In this document: one piece after another, positions 1-12,216 of the stretch | Layout of the letters: every line of letters starts with the position of its first letter | How positions within the stretch are numbered: the stretch's first letter is position 1 | Source: Diospyros lotus | Taxonomy: Eukaryota > Streptophyta > Magnoliopsida > Ericales > Ebenaceae | Reading direction: 5' to 3' | DNA length: 64,000 nt | Assembly (NCBI RefSeq): GCF_014633365.1 | Contig: NC_068348.1 | Location: 310,001 to 374,000 of the forward strand | Translations under genes and position numbers: made by a program | The notes under the pieces: generated by a model | The model's database searches: none | What the model saw: only the letters and a program-made list of their open reading frames with translations | What the model was told of the DNA's origin: nothing

Positions 1-2299
1 ACACTGTTTCCAAAATTAATTTTGTGTAATTTTTGAACTATATTTCTGGTTAGAAAATTTTAAGTCTTCACATACATGAGAGATATAAATCCCATTTCCT
101 CTCTAAACCCCATCATTTCTAGAAAATAGATAGCAACACTTTATCTAAAAATATTACATAATAACCTATTGTTTTGAGTTGTCACACTCTGTCCGGTTAC
201 CCAGATCTATCTTTTCTCCGTACATATTTAAGAATCCCAACTTAACTGCGTCCATATAAGGTAGTGATGTGCTCATCTCTCCAGTTTGGATCAACATGAG
301 TACGATTTTCCCTCACTTGTATTTATATGGATTATGGAGTCAACATGTGGTGTACTTCTCTAATAGTTGCAGTTTAACCTTAGAATTAAAATGATTTCAC
401 ATTCATCTCTGGGACTCCCTGGCAATGTCAGCAAATGTTTTGTTTCATGTGAAATGTATTCTACAAACTAGCAAGCATACATTTCTTTTCTGCAAGAATG
501 AGACTTTTTTATTCTTTTATAGATTTTTATTTTTATTCATTGATCTCATATCCAACTAAAATTAATGTAAAACACATTTTCCTTATTTTATTTGAAGTGT
601 CAAGTGTTCGATCTGGATGCTTTACAAATTTAGAAGAGTTACCCACTCCCTCCACGAAACTTAATTAAAAAAAAAAAGATATTTAAAAAGCATTCAAAGA
701 GTATTCTTGCATGATATATCCTAAATTTCTACCCTGAATCAAACTAATATTTTTCGGAAGCGTGTGCGGTTAGGGATAGACATTGGACTCACAAAACTTG
801 ATGTTTTATAGGACTTGGATAGATGTGTAACAAAGTTTTCGTCTGATTATGGTTACAATTAGATTGGATGGTTACTTCATCCAAAGTCTGCCATAAGTGG
901 TTTGAGTTTGGACTTCTGAATAAGAAAAGAAAGACCTCAACAACCGATCATAACTACCCTTTCCTTTAAATTGTAGCAATAATATTACTGTGAATACATT
1001 TATTGGACTATATGCGTGGGTTTGCATTTTGATTCTCTAGAGAAGCTTGGAATGCTATTTAAGATTTAAGCCTATAGGTAAGTATTAGAACAAAAATTAC
1101 AGCTAGAGCCTACAAAAGAGAGAGAGAGAAAACAAAGATAGGCTAAGACAGACAAAGAAAATAGAATCAGCAAAGCCAAACAACCGAATAAACCATCGAG
1201 TAGCCTAGCACAAGACTTCAATTAAATATGGATTGTAATGTAGATATTAGCCATAATTCTTTAATTTGTAGGCTCTATAATTTATCCAAAGCCTACGGTA
1301 GAACAAAGACCATTCTCTATAATTTTGGATCTATTAATGACGAACTTATTAAGAAGAAAAAAACAAATTAAGATGCCAACTAGAGCCTCAAATGACCAGC
1401 TCAAAATCAATACCTTTATTGGCTCTTCACCGAAGAAAATGCACCATCGCTGTCCTCATCAACTTTCAACTATCAAAAGCCCCGAATCGGGGAGCTGAGC
1501 AGTACCCAAAACCAAATGAGAAAAAAACTAGAAAAAATCGCCCCTATTCTAGTTTATAAAGCATAAAAGTTAAAGATATCAATTACTCAAGGACATAGGA
1601 AAGAAAGTGCTATGCCATGTTAAAATCTAATAGTTCTCTAACCCTCTACGCTTCATATAAATGTGTCTTATTAATTTTATGTATCTTTTTTTTCTGCTAG
1701 AAAGTACATTACGGTCATGGTCAAACAAGAACAATAAGTACAAGTAATGACCTCCACAGACCAAATATGCTGAGAGGCCAAACTAACAAACAGAAATCAT
1801 GAACAACTAAGGCCTCTAACCAACAAAGCGCCCAAGAAACCATTGTGACCTGGGAGGATTTGGAATCAACAAGCATGGGCAAAGAGTCATCGCATGTCAA
1901 GCGGGCTTACTGAATTATTTTTAATTAAAGTCCTAAAGATAAGGAGAAAAATGACCCAAAAGGTGCCTCAGGTGGTGCCATAATTATCAAAGGCGCATCT
2001 AGGCGCGAGGCATGGCTCTATGCGCCTCATCACCGTTGAGGTGCAGTGTCATGCTTGAGGTTGCCTAGGCGCACGAGGTGCATTCCTTGTATATATAAGT
2101 GTAATAAAATCCTTTTCTTGTTCATTTATCATCTTAGATCTTATTTCTTCTTAATTTGATTGCATATTCTTGTATAGTAGTGAGAGGCAAATCTAACAAA
2201 ATAAATTGGAGGTTTGCCTGATCTCTCATTCCCGGGGATCATTTGATAGTGATGTTTTCTCACTAGAGAACTACTTATATATGTGTTCTATTTCATTTT

Positions 2300-2670
2300 T
2301 GTTTCTTTCTTCTAATTCCTTTTACAACTTAGAAGAAATTAATTTTATCTTGTAACTGTTTTGTTTCTGTGTGTAACTCTATTTTTTTTTTCTTTTTTCT
2401 AATTTTGTTGCAATTTAGAATAAACAATTGCTAAGAAACAAATGTTTTCATTCGGTGATCTACTATTTTTTTTTCCTCTCATCTAATTTCTTTTGCAATT
2501 TAAAAGAAACTAATTGGTTTTTTAACTTTTTATGTTAATTATGTGTTCTATTGTAATTTTTTTTCTTTCTTTTAATTGCAAAACTGTAATTGTTTTTTTT
2601 TTTGTGTGTTTGCTATAAATTTTTCTTTTCTCTAATCTCTTTTGCAAAAGAAACTAATTATTATTTTTTT
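2300..2670. repeat. Degenerate T-rich tandem repeat in KNOX intron
   Basis: A loosely conserved unit with a CTAATT-CTTTTGCAA core followed by AAAAGAAACTAATT recurs near 2311, 2398, 2481 and 2630, separated by T-rich runs. The copies are diverged and the period is irregular (about 80-150 bp). It looks like decayed tandem duplication within the intron; no coding potential is seen. Confidence 0.4.
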
Positions 2671-2773
2671 TTGTAATAATATTAGTTGTTGTTTTAGGGT
2701 GGTTAGTTGTCATTTATGATTTTTTGAATTTACATCTACCTCCTTTTAGGTATTTTATAAGCATTTTGAATAA

Positions 2774-3247
2774 GAAAAATGCTACTTGTACTCCTTAGGC
2801 TATACTGTAGGCAACAAAAAAAACAGCTCAAATGACAAAAATACCCTCGCGCAATTTACAAAATTGCAAAATCCCCTTGTTCTTCCTCTCTCTCCCCTCA
2901 CCCAACGATGCCATGGCCGTCTCCCCTCTCCTCTCTCTTCCCTTCCCATGGCTGCCTCTATCAACTACCCGTCGCTGCCATCCTATCACCGCCTTTGCCT
3001 CGTCGATTGCGACAACATCCTTAGCGGCAGTCGGTGCATGAGAGATAAGGTGATGAGGCGAAGGCGGCGACAAGATGGCGCCGGCAACGGGCGGTTGATA
3101 GAGGCGGCCATGGGAAGGGGGAAGAGAGGAGAGAAGAGGTGGCCATGGCGTTGATGGGTGAGGTGAAATAAATTTGCAGAGAGAAGAGAAGTATTTCTGT
3201 CATTTTGATGTGTGTGTGTAACCCAAGGAGTACAAGTAGCATGGTTG
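2774..3247. mobile_element. Foldback Mutator-like MITE
   Basis: An 18-bp perfect terminal inverted repeat lies at 2779-2796 and 3225-3242, and imperfect pairing extends through most of the element. For example, the GCCATGG-rich segment at 2908-2975 pairs with 3085-3155, so the whole 474 bp could fold into a long hairpin. A 10-bp direct repeat, TTTTGAATAA, flanks it at 2764-2773 and 3248-3257. That is the target-duplication size expected for the Mutator (MULE) superfamily (9-11 bp). The GC-rich interior gives short ORFs on both strands, but these mirror each other because of the inverted repeat and are not genes. The superfamily assignment is inferred from duplication length and foldback form. 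Confidence 0.65.
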
Positions 3248-3764
3248 TTTTGAATAAATATGTCTAATGTGCCTAAAGCTCTTGTTTTGCCTTGTGCCTC
3301 GCACTAGGCCCCAAGCGCTAAACTACCATGCAAAAATGTGAGGGTTGTTAGCACTTGTTTACAATTGAATGCTTCTCAAATTCTTAATGCAGATTCATTA
3401 GTCAAACAAATTGGAATCAAGTTACAAGTTGAAGAAAAAAAAACTACATTAAAGAAAACAACAGTGTAATGCAAACAATGTAATATTTTTTTTATTAGTC
3501 CTTGCTCTGTTAAAATTTTTAATATAAGAACTTCGAAAAGTTGTAAAGTTTGTACTTGGGTATGAATATAGTTTCGAAGATATATGTTTGAAGTTAGAAC
3601 TTCTTTGCTAATTGAATATGAATTATTTTCATGTAATGATTTCGAAAAGGTACGTACACTGGCCAGATAGTACTGTGTTCTGGTCATGCATTTGTTTTTC
3701 TGGCTTTCCATCAGACTGGTGGGTTCACTAGACGGTAACATGCATATGTGTATATATTTTGCAG

Positions 3765-4419
3765 GAGTTACTCTGGGTGAAGGAACGGGTGCTACAATGT
3801 CAGATGATGAGGATGAGCTGCAGATGGATTTCTCCCTAGATCAAACAGGTCTTGACGGCGGCCATGACATGATGGGCTTCGGTCCGCTTCTTCCAACAGA
3901 ATCCGAGAGGTCTTTAATGGAGAGAGTTCGACAAGAATTAAAGATTGAGCTCAAGCAGGTAATTACTTTTATTATAAATTGAGAAATCAAGGGTGATGGG
4001 TGCCTAGCTAGGCTAGCTATATAATCCAACTTGGCTTTCCCGTTTGCAGGGATTCAGGTCAAGGATTGAAGATGTGAGGGAGGAAATACTAAGAAAAAGG
4101 AGAGCTGGGAAATTGCCGGGCGACACCACTTCAGTGCTCAAAAATTGGTGGCAGCAGCATGCTAAGTGGCCTTATCCAACTGTGAGTTTTTTCATTTAAT
4201 TTTGTTTTGTGAGTCCGCAGATAGAGATCTGCCATGATATGGATGGATGGATGCTAATGCTAATGCTAATGAATGCAGGAAGATGACAAGGCAAAGCTGG
4301 TGGAAGAGACAGGCCTGCAGCTGAAGCAAATCAACAACTGGTTTATTAACCAAAGGAAGCGAAACTGGCACAACAACTCCCAGTCGGTCACCGCTCTCAA
4401 GTCCAAGCGCAAAAGGTAG
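3765..4419 (+). CDS. KNAT3: Class II KNOX homeodomain protein, C-terminal exons
   Basis: These are the last three coding exons of a nuclear TALE-class homeodomain transcription factor: 3765-3958, 4050-4181 and 4279-4419 (stop TAG 4417-4419). All introns are GT-AG. The first exon encodes the acidic [15 protein letters not shown] stretch and the ELK domain ([18 protein letters not shown]). The next two encode the three-residue-extended homeodomain, with the [19 protein letters not shown] loop and the recognition helix [14 protein letters not shown]. The protein ends in a basic KSKRKR tail. The [13 protein letters not shown] linker and the ending point to class II KNOX, closest in my recall to Arabidopsis KNAT3/KNAT4. 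The KNOX1/KNOX2 exons lie upstream, outside the window. Copia A inserted only about 300 bp past the stop, close to the probable 3' UTR. The family call is firm; the exact paralogue is an inference. Confidence 0.93.
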
Positions 4420-4719
4420 GGAGCAAAGCAGAGCAGAGGAGAGCACCCACAGCAGCTAATGTGAAGATGAATGGCAATTGGCATATATACTTGTGAGGTT
4501 TGTAGAATGGAAACTAACAAAAGTTCTCTGTGTAATGCCTCTTTTATGTATTTTCTTGTGAAGCACTGTGATTGATCTTTTAACCTAAACATCCATTACA
4601 CGTACCTGCACTGTAAATTTTGAACTTCAATTCCCATAATGTAAATGCAGTCCATCGTTTGCATCTTCGCCCACGACTACGTCTCTATATATTCAAATTC
4701 CCAGGACAATGATAAAGGA

Positions 4720-4910
4720 TAAAGAGAAATTGAATATGAAGAATTGATTTTCTTACATTTCACTGAATCAAGTTACATGCTTTATACAAAATGTTTACAC
4801 ATTAGATCCATTATTTATGGCCTAAAATTAAGTCCTACCATGTACAAATAGCCTACTAATAGCTAACAGAATCAGTACAAAGATCATGTTGGATTCTTTC
4901 CTTTTTAACA
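4720..4910 (-). repeat. 3' LTR of copia A
   Basis: Near-identical to 16449-16637, with a handful of substitutions visible, for example CCATTATTTATGG against CCACGATTTATGG. The outer end lacks a perfect TG/CA terminus, ending in TTTA in element orientation. Confidence 0.85.
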
Positions 4911-5126
4911 CTCCCTTCAAGTTGGAATTTCTATTGATTACATTCAACTTGCTAAGTAATGCATCAAATTGTGTTGAACTCAATGGCTTAGTGAACAAGT
5001 CTGCTAGTCGTTCACTGGTTCCAATGTATGTTGTTTTAATTACTTTTTTTGCACCTTTTCACATGCTACATGACAATCAATTTCTATATGTTTCATGCGC
5101 ACATGAAAAATTGGGTTCGAATCTAT

Positions 5127-6440
5127 CACTACAAAAAAATTGACATTTAGCGGCGATTTTTTTTGCATTTAGCCCGCTAAGTAATTTAGCGACGATTTCT
5201 AGCAAGTCAGCCGTCGCGGAGCATTTAGCGATGATTTTTAGCAACCGCTGGAATAATCGCCGCTAATTATATTTTTTGCGACAGTTTTTAAAACCGCCGC
5301 AAAATAAGTGATTTAGCAGCGATTTCTATAATATTTAGCGGCAGTTTTGAAACTACCACAAAAAATTTAAAAAAAAAAAAATTTAATTTTAGCGGCAGTT
5401 TTAAAATCGTCACAAAAATTAATAAAAAAATTAAATTTTTAATTGCTCGAGCAGGCCAGCCCGGCCTGCCCAGCCCTTGCTCGCCACGTGGCGATGCTGG
5501 AAATTAAATCTCAGTGCTTCCCCTTCCCAAGTTTCAAACCCAAGACCTCAAGTGCGCACGCGCACTCAAACCAGCTGATCTACGAAGCACCCCTTAATAT
5601 ATATACATATATATATATTATATACTAATATAACAATTAATTTTTAGAATTATATTTTATATTTTTTAATATATATTAAAAATATTTATTAATTGATTAT
5701 TTTTTAAAAGAATAATAGAATAAATTAAAAATAAATTAATTGAGTTAAATTAAATAAATTAATTGATTAAAAATAAAAAAGAAGATTTTATATTTTTTAA
5801 AAATTATTAAAATTTATATATTAAAATTTTGTTAAATTTATTTTTATTTTTTTAAATTAATTTTTTAAAGAATTTTGTTATTAATTTAAATGCAATTTTA
5901 AATTTATTTTTAGGATTTTATATTTATTTTTATTAATTTAATTATTAATTATTTTCTTAAGCAAAATTTAATTTTGTAATGAATTTTGCGACGGTTTTTA
6001 AAAATCGTCGCAAATGTTAATTTAATTTTAATTTTGAATTATTTAATTTTTTAAAAATCATTGTAAAATTTAATTTTTTAATAAATTTTGCAGCGGTTTT
6101 TAAAAACTGTCGCAAATATTATTTTATTTTTAATTTTAAATTATTTAATTTTTTGAATTTAGCAATGGTTTCTCAAATATCGCTGTGAAATTGAATTTAG
6201 TTTTTTAATTATTTAATTATTTTTTAAATTTAATGACGATTTTTTGGAAACCGTCGCAAAATTAAATGTTTTACTAAATTTTGCGACGGTTTTATGAAAC
6301 CGCCACAAAATTTTAAAAAAAACGCTGCAAAAATCATATTTTCCGCGTGATTTTGAAACCATCACAAAATACCATGTTTTGCGGCGATTTTTAAAACCGT
6401 CGCAAAAAAATTGTCGCAAAAAATCAATTTTTTTGTAGTG
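5127..6440. mobile_element. Non-autonomous CACTA (En/Spm) transposon
   Basis: Both ends carry the inverted terminus CACTACAAAAAAATTGA (5127-5143 and the complement at 6424-6440). The 3-bp target duplication TAT lies at 5124-5126 and 6441-6443. Both sizes are standard for the CACTA superfamily. Subterminal regions are packed with short inverted units of the form GCGACGGTTTT...AAAACCGTCGC, the expected transposase-binding repeats. The middle is very AT-rich (5600-5990). No transposase ORF exists in the 1314 bp, so it depends on an autonomous relative. It sits inside the RNase H region of copia A and is therefore younger than A. Confidence 0.92.
5521..5592 (-). other. tRNA-like (A-box/B-box) segment inside the CACTA element
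   Basis: Read on the minus strand from 5592, the sequence contains TAGATCAGCTGG, close to a tRNA A box. About 35 bases later it has GGTTTGAAAC, close to a B box (GGTTCGAAAC). The anticodon-stem region is replaced by a GC-rich GTGCGCGTGCGCAC palindrome and no proper acceptor stem closes, so this is not a functional tRNA gene. It may be a tRNA- or SINE-derived piece captured by the transposon. Confidence 0.4.
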
Positions 6441-7125
6441 TATATATGTAGTAGCTTGGTTGTCACAAACTAGCTTAACTGGTTGAGTACACACATTGAA
6501 ATCCTTCAATATATTTTGCAACCAAGTTACCTCATAACATGTAGTGGCCATTGAATGATATTCTGCCTCTGCACTTGAACGTGCAACTGTATTTTGTTTC
6601 TTTGTCTTCCAAGAGATTGGTGCATGTCCAAGTAGGATACAATATCCAGTCAGCGATCTTCTTGTGTCTTTACAGCGAGCCCAGTTAGCATCACAAAAAG
6701 TCTTTAGTTCTAATGGTCCTTTGGAAGGTAAAAGAATCCCTTGGCCAGGTGCTTGCTTGATGTACTGCAATACCTTGTGTGCAGTTTCAAGATGAGATTG
6801 TCTAGGCTTGTCCATGAATTGGCTTAATATGTGAACAACGTACACAAGATCTAGTCTCGTAATTGTGAGGTATATTAGCCGCCCTACAAGTCTCCGATAT
6901 TGGGATGGATCATGTAATAATTCACCATTCAACTGTGTTAATGACAAGTTCTGATCATTTGGGAAATGTGAGGGTTTCGCACCGAGAAAACTAGTATCTT
7001 TAAGAATTTTCAAGGTATATTTCCTCTGACACAATGTAATACCTTACTTAGACCTTGCAACCTCTATACCCAGAAAATATCTCAATTGTCCCATGTCCTT
7101 TAGTTTGAATTGACTAGAAAGAAAC

Positions 7126-7851
7126 TGTTACAAACAAACAGAGATAGCAAAATCTCCAAACACAAACACACCGTCAAAATCTCACACAAATGAACTCACA
7201 CGATCTGAAAAATTGAACGCAGCCAATATTGACAGTAATTTAAACATAAACCAGAAATATGAGGTGCAAGATTTTATAGTAGTTCACCCCAAAAATAGGG
7301 CTACGTCCACTTGAGCTCCGGTGAGAAGAGCTCACTTCCACTAATAGATTCAATCTGATTACAGCAAAACAATAACAAAACAACCCTGATTTTCTAAAAC
7401 AGTAAGCCACGAAATCACTTACAGATTAGGAGCTTACCTTACACAAAACAAAATCAGGAGACGCATACAGAAGACCAACTATACAACATTTACAGAGAGA
7501 ATGAGAGAGAGAGAGTAAAAATGAAACCCTAGAAAAATGACCGACCCTCTTCCAACCCCCTCATTCAAGCTCGTCTTCAATGCGATCAGAAAACAGCAAT
7601 CTCGAGGCGAGATATAATCGAAATGAAAGGCTCGGATTGCCTCAGCAAAAGCAGCGCTGATGGTCTAGATTGAATCGTGCAAAAAGAGCAGCAACAGGCA
7701 AAACGACAAGAGACCAAGAGGTATGAGAAACAGGCTTGGCCCAAGCTGGCTGCATCTTGCGGCCCTCTAGTGGGCGCCCAAAAGGGCAGCCCAGGTTGCC
7801 ACAAGAGGCCCCCCAGACTTGGGCCTCTTTTATGTTTCACAAAATATAACA
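7126..7851 (-). repeat. 3' LTR of copia B
   Basis: 726 bp, TGTTAC...AACA as read on the + strand. A GA microsatellite at 7504-7515 is 4 bp longer than in the partner LTR. Confidence 0.95.
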
Positions 7852-7951
7852 AACTCCACCTTGAAACATAAAAAGACTAAGTAATCAGATATGAAAATAT
7901 AAGTAAAGCATGCTACAATTCTCACCTTCATAGCTCTAGATGACCAGGAAA

Positions 7952-10900
7952 TTAGCCATCATCAATATGCAACAATTTTAAGCAATGCTTAAATTTAGTT
8001 GCAGTTAATACCTTGGTACCCATGTCTGCTGGATTGTTGGCTGAAGATACTTTCTGAATTCCCATAGTTCCGTTGGATATCATTTCTCTTACATAGTGAT
8101 ACTTCACATCCACATGTTTGGTCCTATCATGATACACAGGATTTTTGGACAAGTGGATGGCACTTTGACTATCCGAGAAAACCATCACTTTGCTTTGAAG
8201 CAAGTGAATTTCTTTTAGTATGCCTTGAAGCCATATGGCTTCCTTAAAGGCATCTGTTACAGCCACATACTCTGCCTCTGTGGAGGACAGAGCTACAAGA
8301 GGCTGTAACTGAGACTTCCAGCTTATACAATTTCCACCCAAAGTAAAATAATAAGCAGTGGTGGATTTTCTGGAGTCTCTATCTCCAGCAAAATCAGAGT
8401 CAACATAACCAGTAAGATTTAAAGTGTCAAATCTTTTCTTAAAATTTAAACCAATGCATGCAGTACCATTTATGTACCTAAGAAAATGTTTTAAGGCATC
8501 CCAATGTGTTTTACCAGGGTTAGACATATATCGACTGAGTAATGAAATTGAATATGCAAGGTCTGGCCTAGTGCTTATCATTGAGTACATAATTGTTCCA
8601 ATTACATTTGCATAAGGGACATTTTCTATTTCTATTATTTCAAAGTTGGATGTGAGACATTGTAATTTTGATAAAATAAAATGTCCTGCCAATGGAACTA
8701 TGACAGTTTTACAGTTTCCCATTCCAAATTTGTGAACAGCTTTCATCAAGTAATCATGCTGATGTATCTTAAGGCTATTGTTGCTTCTATTTCTCTCAAT
8801 CTTCATTCCTAGGATTTTCTTAGCATGACCTAAGTCTTTCATGTCAAAAATTGAATTTAACATAGATTTTAACTCATTAATCTTTGACTTAGATTTGCTA
8901 ATAAGAAGAATATCATCTACATAAAGCAGTAGATAAACAGGAATTTCTGTAAGCATGAAATAGAAGCAATTGTCATATTGACTCCTAATAAACCCGGCCC
9001 CTAGAACAAAATTATCAAATTTTTTGTACCATTGCCTTGGGGCCTGTTTTAAGCCATACAAAGATTTTTTCAGCAAACAGACATGATCAGGTTTTTCAGA
9101 CACAACATAACCATTTGGCTGAACCATGTAAATGTGTTCATCTAGGTCTCCATGCAAAAATGCAGTTTTAACATCCAATTGTTCAAGTTCTAAGTCAAAT
9201 TGAACTACTACTGCAAGCATCATGCGAATTGTCTTAAATTTGACCACAGGAGAAAAAATTTCAGTGTAATCTATCCCTTCCCTTTGTGTGAACCCCTTAG
9301 CTACTAGTCTTGCTTTATATCTAATAGGGTCATCCAGGGATATACCTTCCTTTAACTTGAACATCCACTTACACTGGATCAGTTTATGATTTTCTGGACG
9401 AGGGACAAGAACCCAAGTTCCATTTGCCATCAGAGAGGCCATTTCCTCATCCCTGGCTTGTTGCCATTTTTTACTTTCTTTTGAGCTGACAGCCTCCTCA
9501 TAAGAAGAAGGCTCACTGCTCCTCATCTCAACACCTGCCACTAGGGCACAAAACACCAAATCTGAGAAAGCATACCTAGAAGGTGGTCTAATAGACCTCC
9601 TGCTTCTATCTCGAGCAAGTTGATAGTTTTCCAGATTATGTTGAGGGGTGTCAAATTGCTCCACCTCAATTTCTGTTTCATCATTTTGTTCCTCATGATC
9701 AAATTCATGATCAGAGGTCTGGTCTTGATTTGATGTAGGGTCTCCTTCAGATTGAAGGACTAGTATAGTTGGAGCATTTGAAGGATTGTTATCTATAACT
9801 TGATGCTCCACCTCTATTTGGGTATCTCCTAAACTGGTGGATTTATCTATGTCATCAGTTTTAGATAATTTGCAAAGGAAGACTGATTCATTAAATATTA
9901 CATCTCGGCTGATGATAATTTTTACACCCTTAGATTGCCTTTCCCATAGCCTATATCCCTTAGTTCCTTCCTGATACCCAACAAAAATACACTTAGTGGA
10001 TCTAGGTTCCAGCTTACCTTCTGACTGATGAGCATAGGCTTCACAGCCAAAGGTTCTTAAGTAGTTGAAGTTTAATTTTCTTCCAATCCACTTTTCTTCA
10101 GGGCATTTTAAATTAAGGGCTGTGGAGGGGCTTCTATTTACTAGGTGTGCGGCTGTTGCTAAGGGCTCTCCCCAAAAGGATTTAGGCAAGCCAGATGTGA
10201 ACAAAAGGCACCTCACTTTTTCAAGGAGGGTCCGGTTCATTCTTTCAGCCACCCCATTTTGTTGGGGTGTATTCCTAACAGTCTTATGCCTGCTTATTCC
10301 TTGGGAGTTATAGAAATCATCAAACTCTTTATTGTAGAATTCTAAACCGTTGTCTGTTCTAAGAGTTTTGATTCTTCTATCAGCTTAGTTTTCTATTAAG
10401 ATTTTCCAGGTTTTAAATTTTTCTAGAGTTTGATCTTTTGATTTTAATAGAAAAACCCACACCTTCCTAGTATAATCATCAATGATAGAAAGGAAGTACC
10501 TGTTGCCACCATGGGTGGGGACTTGGGAGGGTCCCCACAGATCTACATGTAAGTACTCAAGGCATGCCTTCGCCAGGTGAGTTCCCTTATGGAAACTCAT
10601 CCTGTGTAGCTTGCCAAGCACACATGGTTCACAAAAACTGAGGGTTTCAGCAGACACTGGACCAAGGTATCCTTGGTTTGACAGTGCCTGCATACCTCTT
10701 AGGCTCATATGGCCAAGTCTCAAGTGCCACAGATCAGTCTTATCAGTGTTAACATAGCATGCAGAATTTGATATAACAGAGGAATGAAAACAGCCCTTTA
10801 AAACATATAAACCATTTTTCTTTAAGCTAGTTAAGATTAATTCATCTCCTTTAAAAACATTCAAGGAACCATTTTCAGCTTTGTATGAGAATCCTAACTC

Positions 10901-11989
10901 ATCAAGTGTACCAAGTGAGATTAAATTTCTTTTAAGATCAGGGACATATCTTACATCAGTAAGAGTTCTAATTTTGTTGTCATGCAACTTAAGAGTTATG
11001 TCTCCTCTACCCTGAACATTACAAGATTGGTTGTTTCCCATGTACACTATTCCACTTTCTCTGTTATTAAAGTTGTGAAACCAGTTAATATTAGGACACA
11101 TATAAAAAGAACAGCCAAAGTCCATAATCCATTCATTTAAAACTGAGCTTGAGGAAACATTAAGCACCTCAGCCAAACAATTAGAACTACTAGCTGCTAC
11201 TGTTACATTTCCCCCTTACTTTTGTTTTTTCAAGTAATCGTAACAGTATTTCTTTATATGACCTTCTTTCCCACAGTGGTAACATTTCCACTTTTGTTTT
11301 TGTTTTCCCTTCTTTTCCTTCTTTTTTCCCTTATACCCTGACCCATTGTGTTGTTCAGTATTCACAGTATAATTTCTTTTATCTGTATTTCCTTTAACAA
11401 ACAAGTTGTTGCCAGATTTCTTAGATGTACTAAGTTCTAGTTCTCTAGCTTTAATACCAGATATAACAAGTTCCATATTAGGTACTATACCAGTGTAACG
11501 TAAAGCATGTTTCACTACATCATAATCATCAGGTAAGGAATTTAACAAAATCATTGCCTCACTAGTATCTCCTAAAGCCTGATCAGTACCTCTTAATAAC
11601 AAAGTGAGTTTAGTAAATTCATCTATGTTTTCATCCATAGACTTAGATGTATTCATTTTAAAGTTAAACAACATGCCCTTTAAATAAACTAAATTTGGAG
11701 CAGACATTACAGAATATAAAGATTTTAATCTATTCCAAAGTTCAAGAGGTAGAGATATACCGTCAACCTTACGGATTACAGAGTCACCAAGATGAAGAAA
11801 AATCAGATTAAATGCCTCTTCTCTGATTTCATCAGTTCGGGCCAGCTGCTCAGGTGACCATTTCCGGTCATTTGTCTCAAGTGCTATAAGCACTTTGTGA
11901 TGAGAGAGAAGAACCCTCATCTTCTTTTTCCAACTACCGAAATCCCCCTTTCCATCAAATGTACCGATTTCAAATCGGGTTGTTGTCAT
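7952..11989 (-). pseudogene. Copia B gag-pol polyprotein, one frame with two TAA stops
   Basis: From ATG 11989-11987 to the end at 7952 there are 1346 codons in one uninterrupted frame except for two TAA codons. One lies at 11218-11216, between gag and pol. The other lies at 10387-10385, inside integrase. Gag has a CCHC knuckle, CYHCGKEGHIKKYC. The protease active site reads DFG where D-S/T-G is expected. Then come the GAG-pre-integrase region, the integrase core (DLWGPS...[23 protein letters not shown]), reverse transcriptase with LLYVDDILL, and RNase H with ALSSTEAEYVAVTDAFKE. No frameshift is seen. The lesions argue that this copy is defective, although the RT and RNase H domains alone look intact. 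Confidence 0.9.
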
Positions 11990-12216
11990 TTTCGTAATAC
12001 ACGAAAAATTTCACAAAAACAAAAAACCCTAGTTTACTGACTGAGACCCGTGCAGCAAACTCACGCTGACAGGCTTTCTTTAGAAAACCCTAGAGTTCTT
12101 AAAAAACAACACCGACACAGTAAGGAAAGGAAACCCTAGGTTTTCGAAAAACAGAGTCGGTCGAGATTTTGACCCTAAAATGTTGGATACGATAAACCAG
12201 AGAGCTCTGATACCAC

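Larger units (their letters stand above)
1..3764 (+). other. Long intron of the KNOX gene (5' part outside window)
   Basis: No upstream KNOX coding exon (KNOX1/KNOX2 domains) could be recognised in this stretch. The first coding segment begins after the acceptor ending at 3764 (pyrimidine/T-rich tract, then GCAG). The window therefore seems to open inside an intron of at least 3.7 kb. Its content is AT-rich, with long T runs at 2100-2700, a foldback transposon at 2774-3247, and two patches rich in GGCGC/GCCTAGG-type words (about 1957-2095 and 3270-3335) of the sort often seen in degenerate repeats. No other gene is supported here. Confidence 0.6.
4911..7120 (-). pseudogene. Copia A pol, 3' part (RT end and RNase H), split by CACTA
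   Basis: On the minus strand, 7120-6444 encodes the end of the reverse transcriptase and the RNase H region. It includes a KYTLKIL-type segment, YRRLVGRLIYLT and the VARSSAEAEYHSMA motif typical of copia RNase H. The reading breaks off after CDNQATTYI where the CACTA element begins. It resumes at 5126 with SNPIFHAHMKHIEID and, after a frameshift near 5055, with a DLFTKPL motif. The upstream end at 7120 is cut by copia B, and the same gene continues at 12944. It cannot make a functional protein. Confidence 0.85.

Noticed and set aside
2786..3242. Short ORFs on both strands with Arg/Pro-rich translation
   Set aside because: They lie in the two arms of a foldback element and are mirror images of one another; no homology.
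4710..4719. Search for a target-site duplication around copia A
   Set aside because: The flanks AAGGA and TCGTT do not match. Either an end is mis-set or the duplication has decayed, so none is reported.
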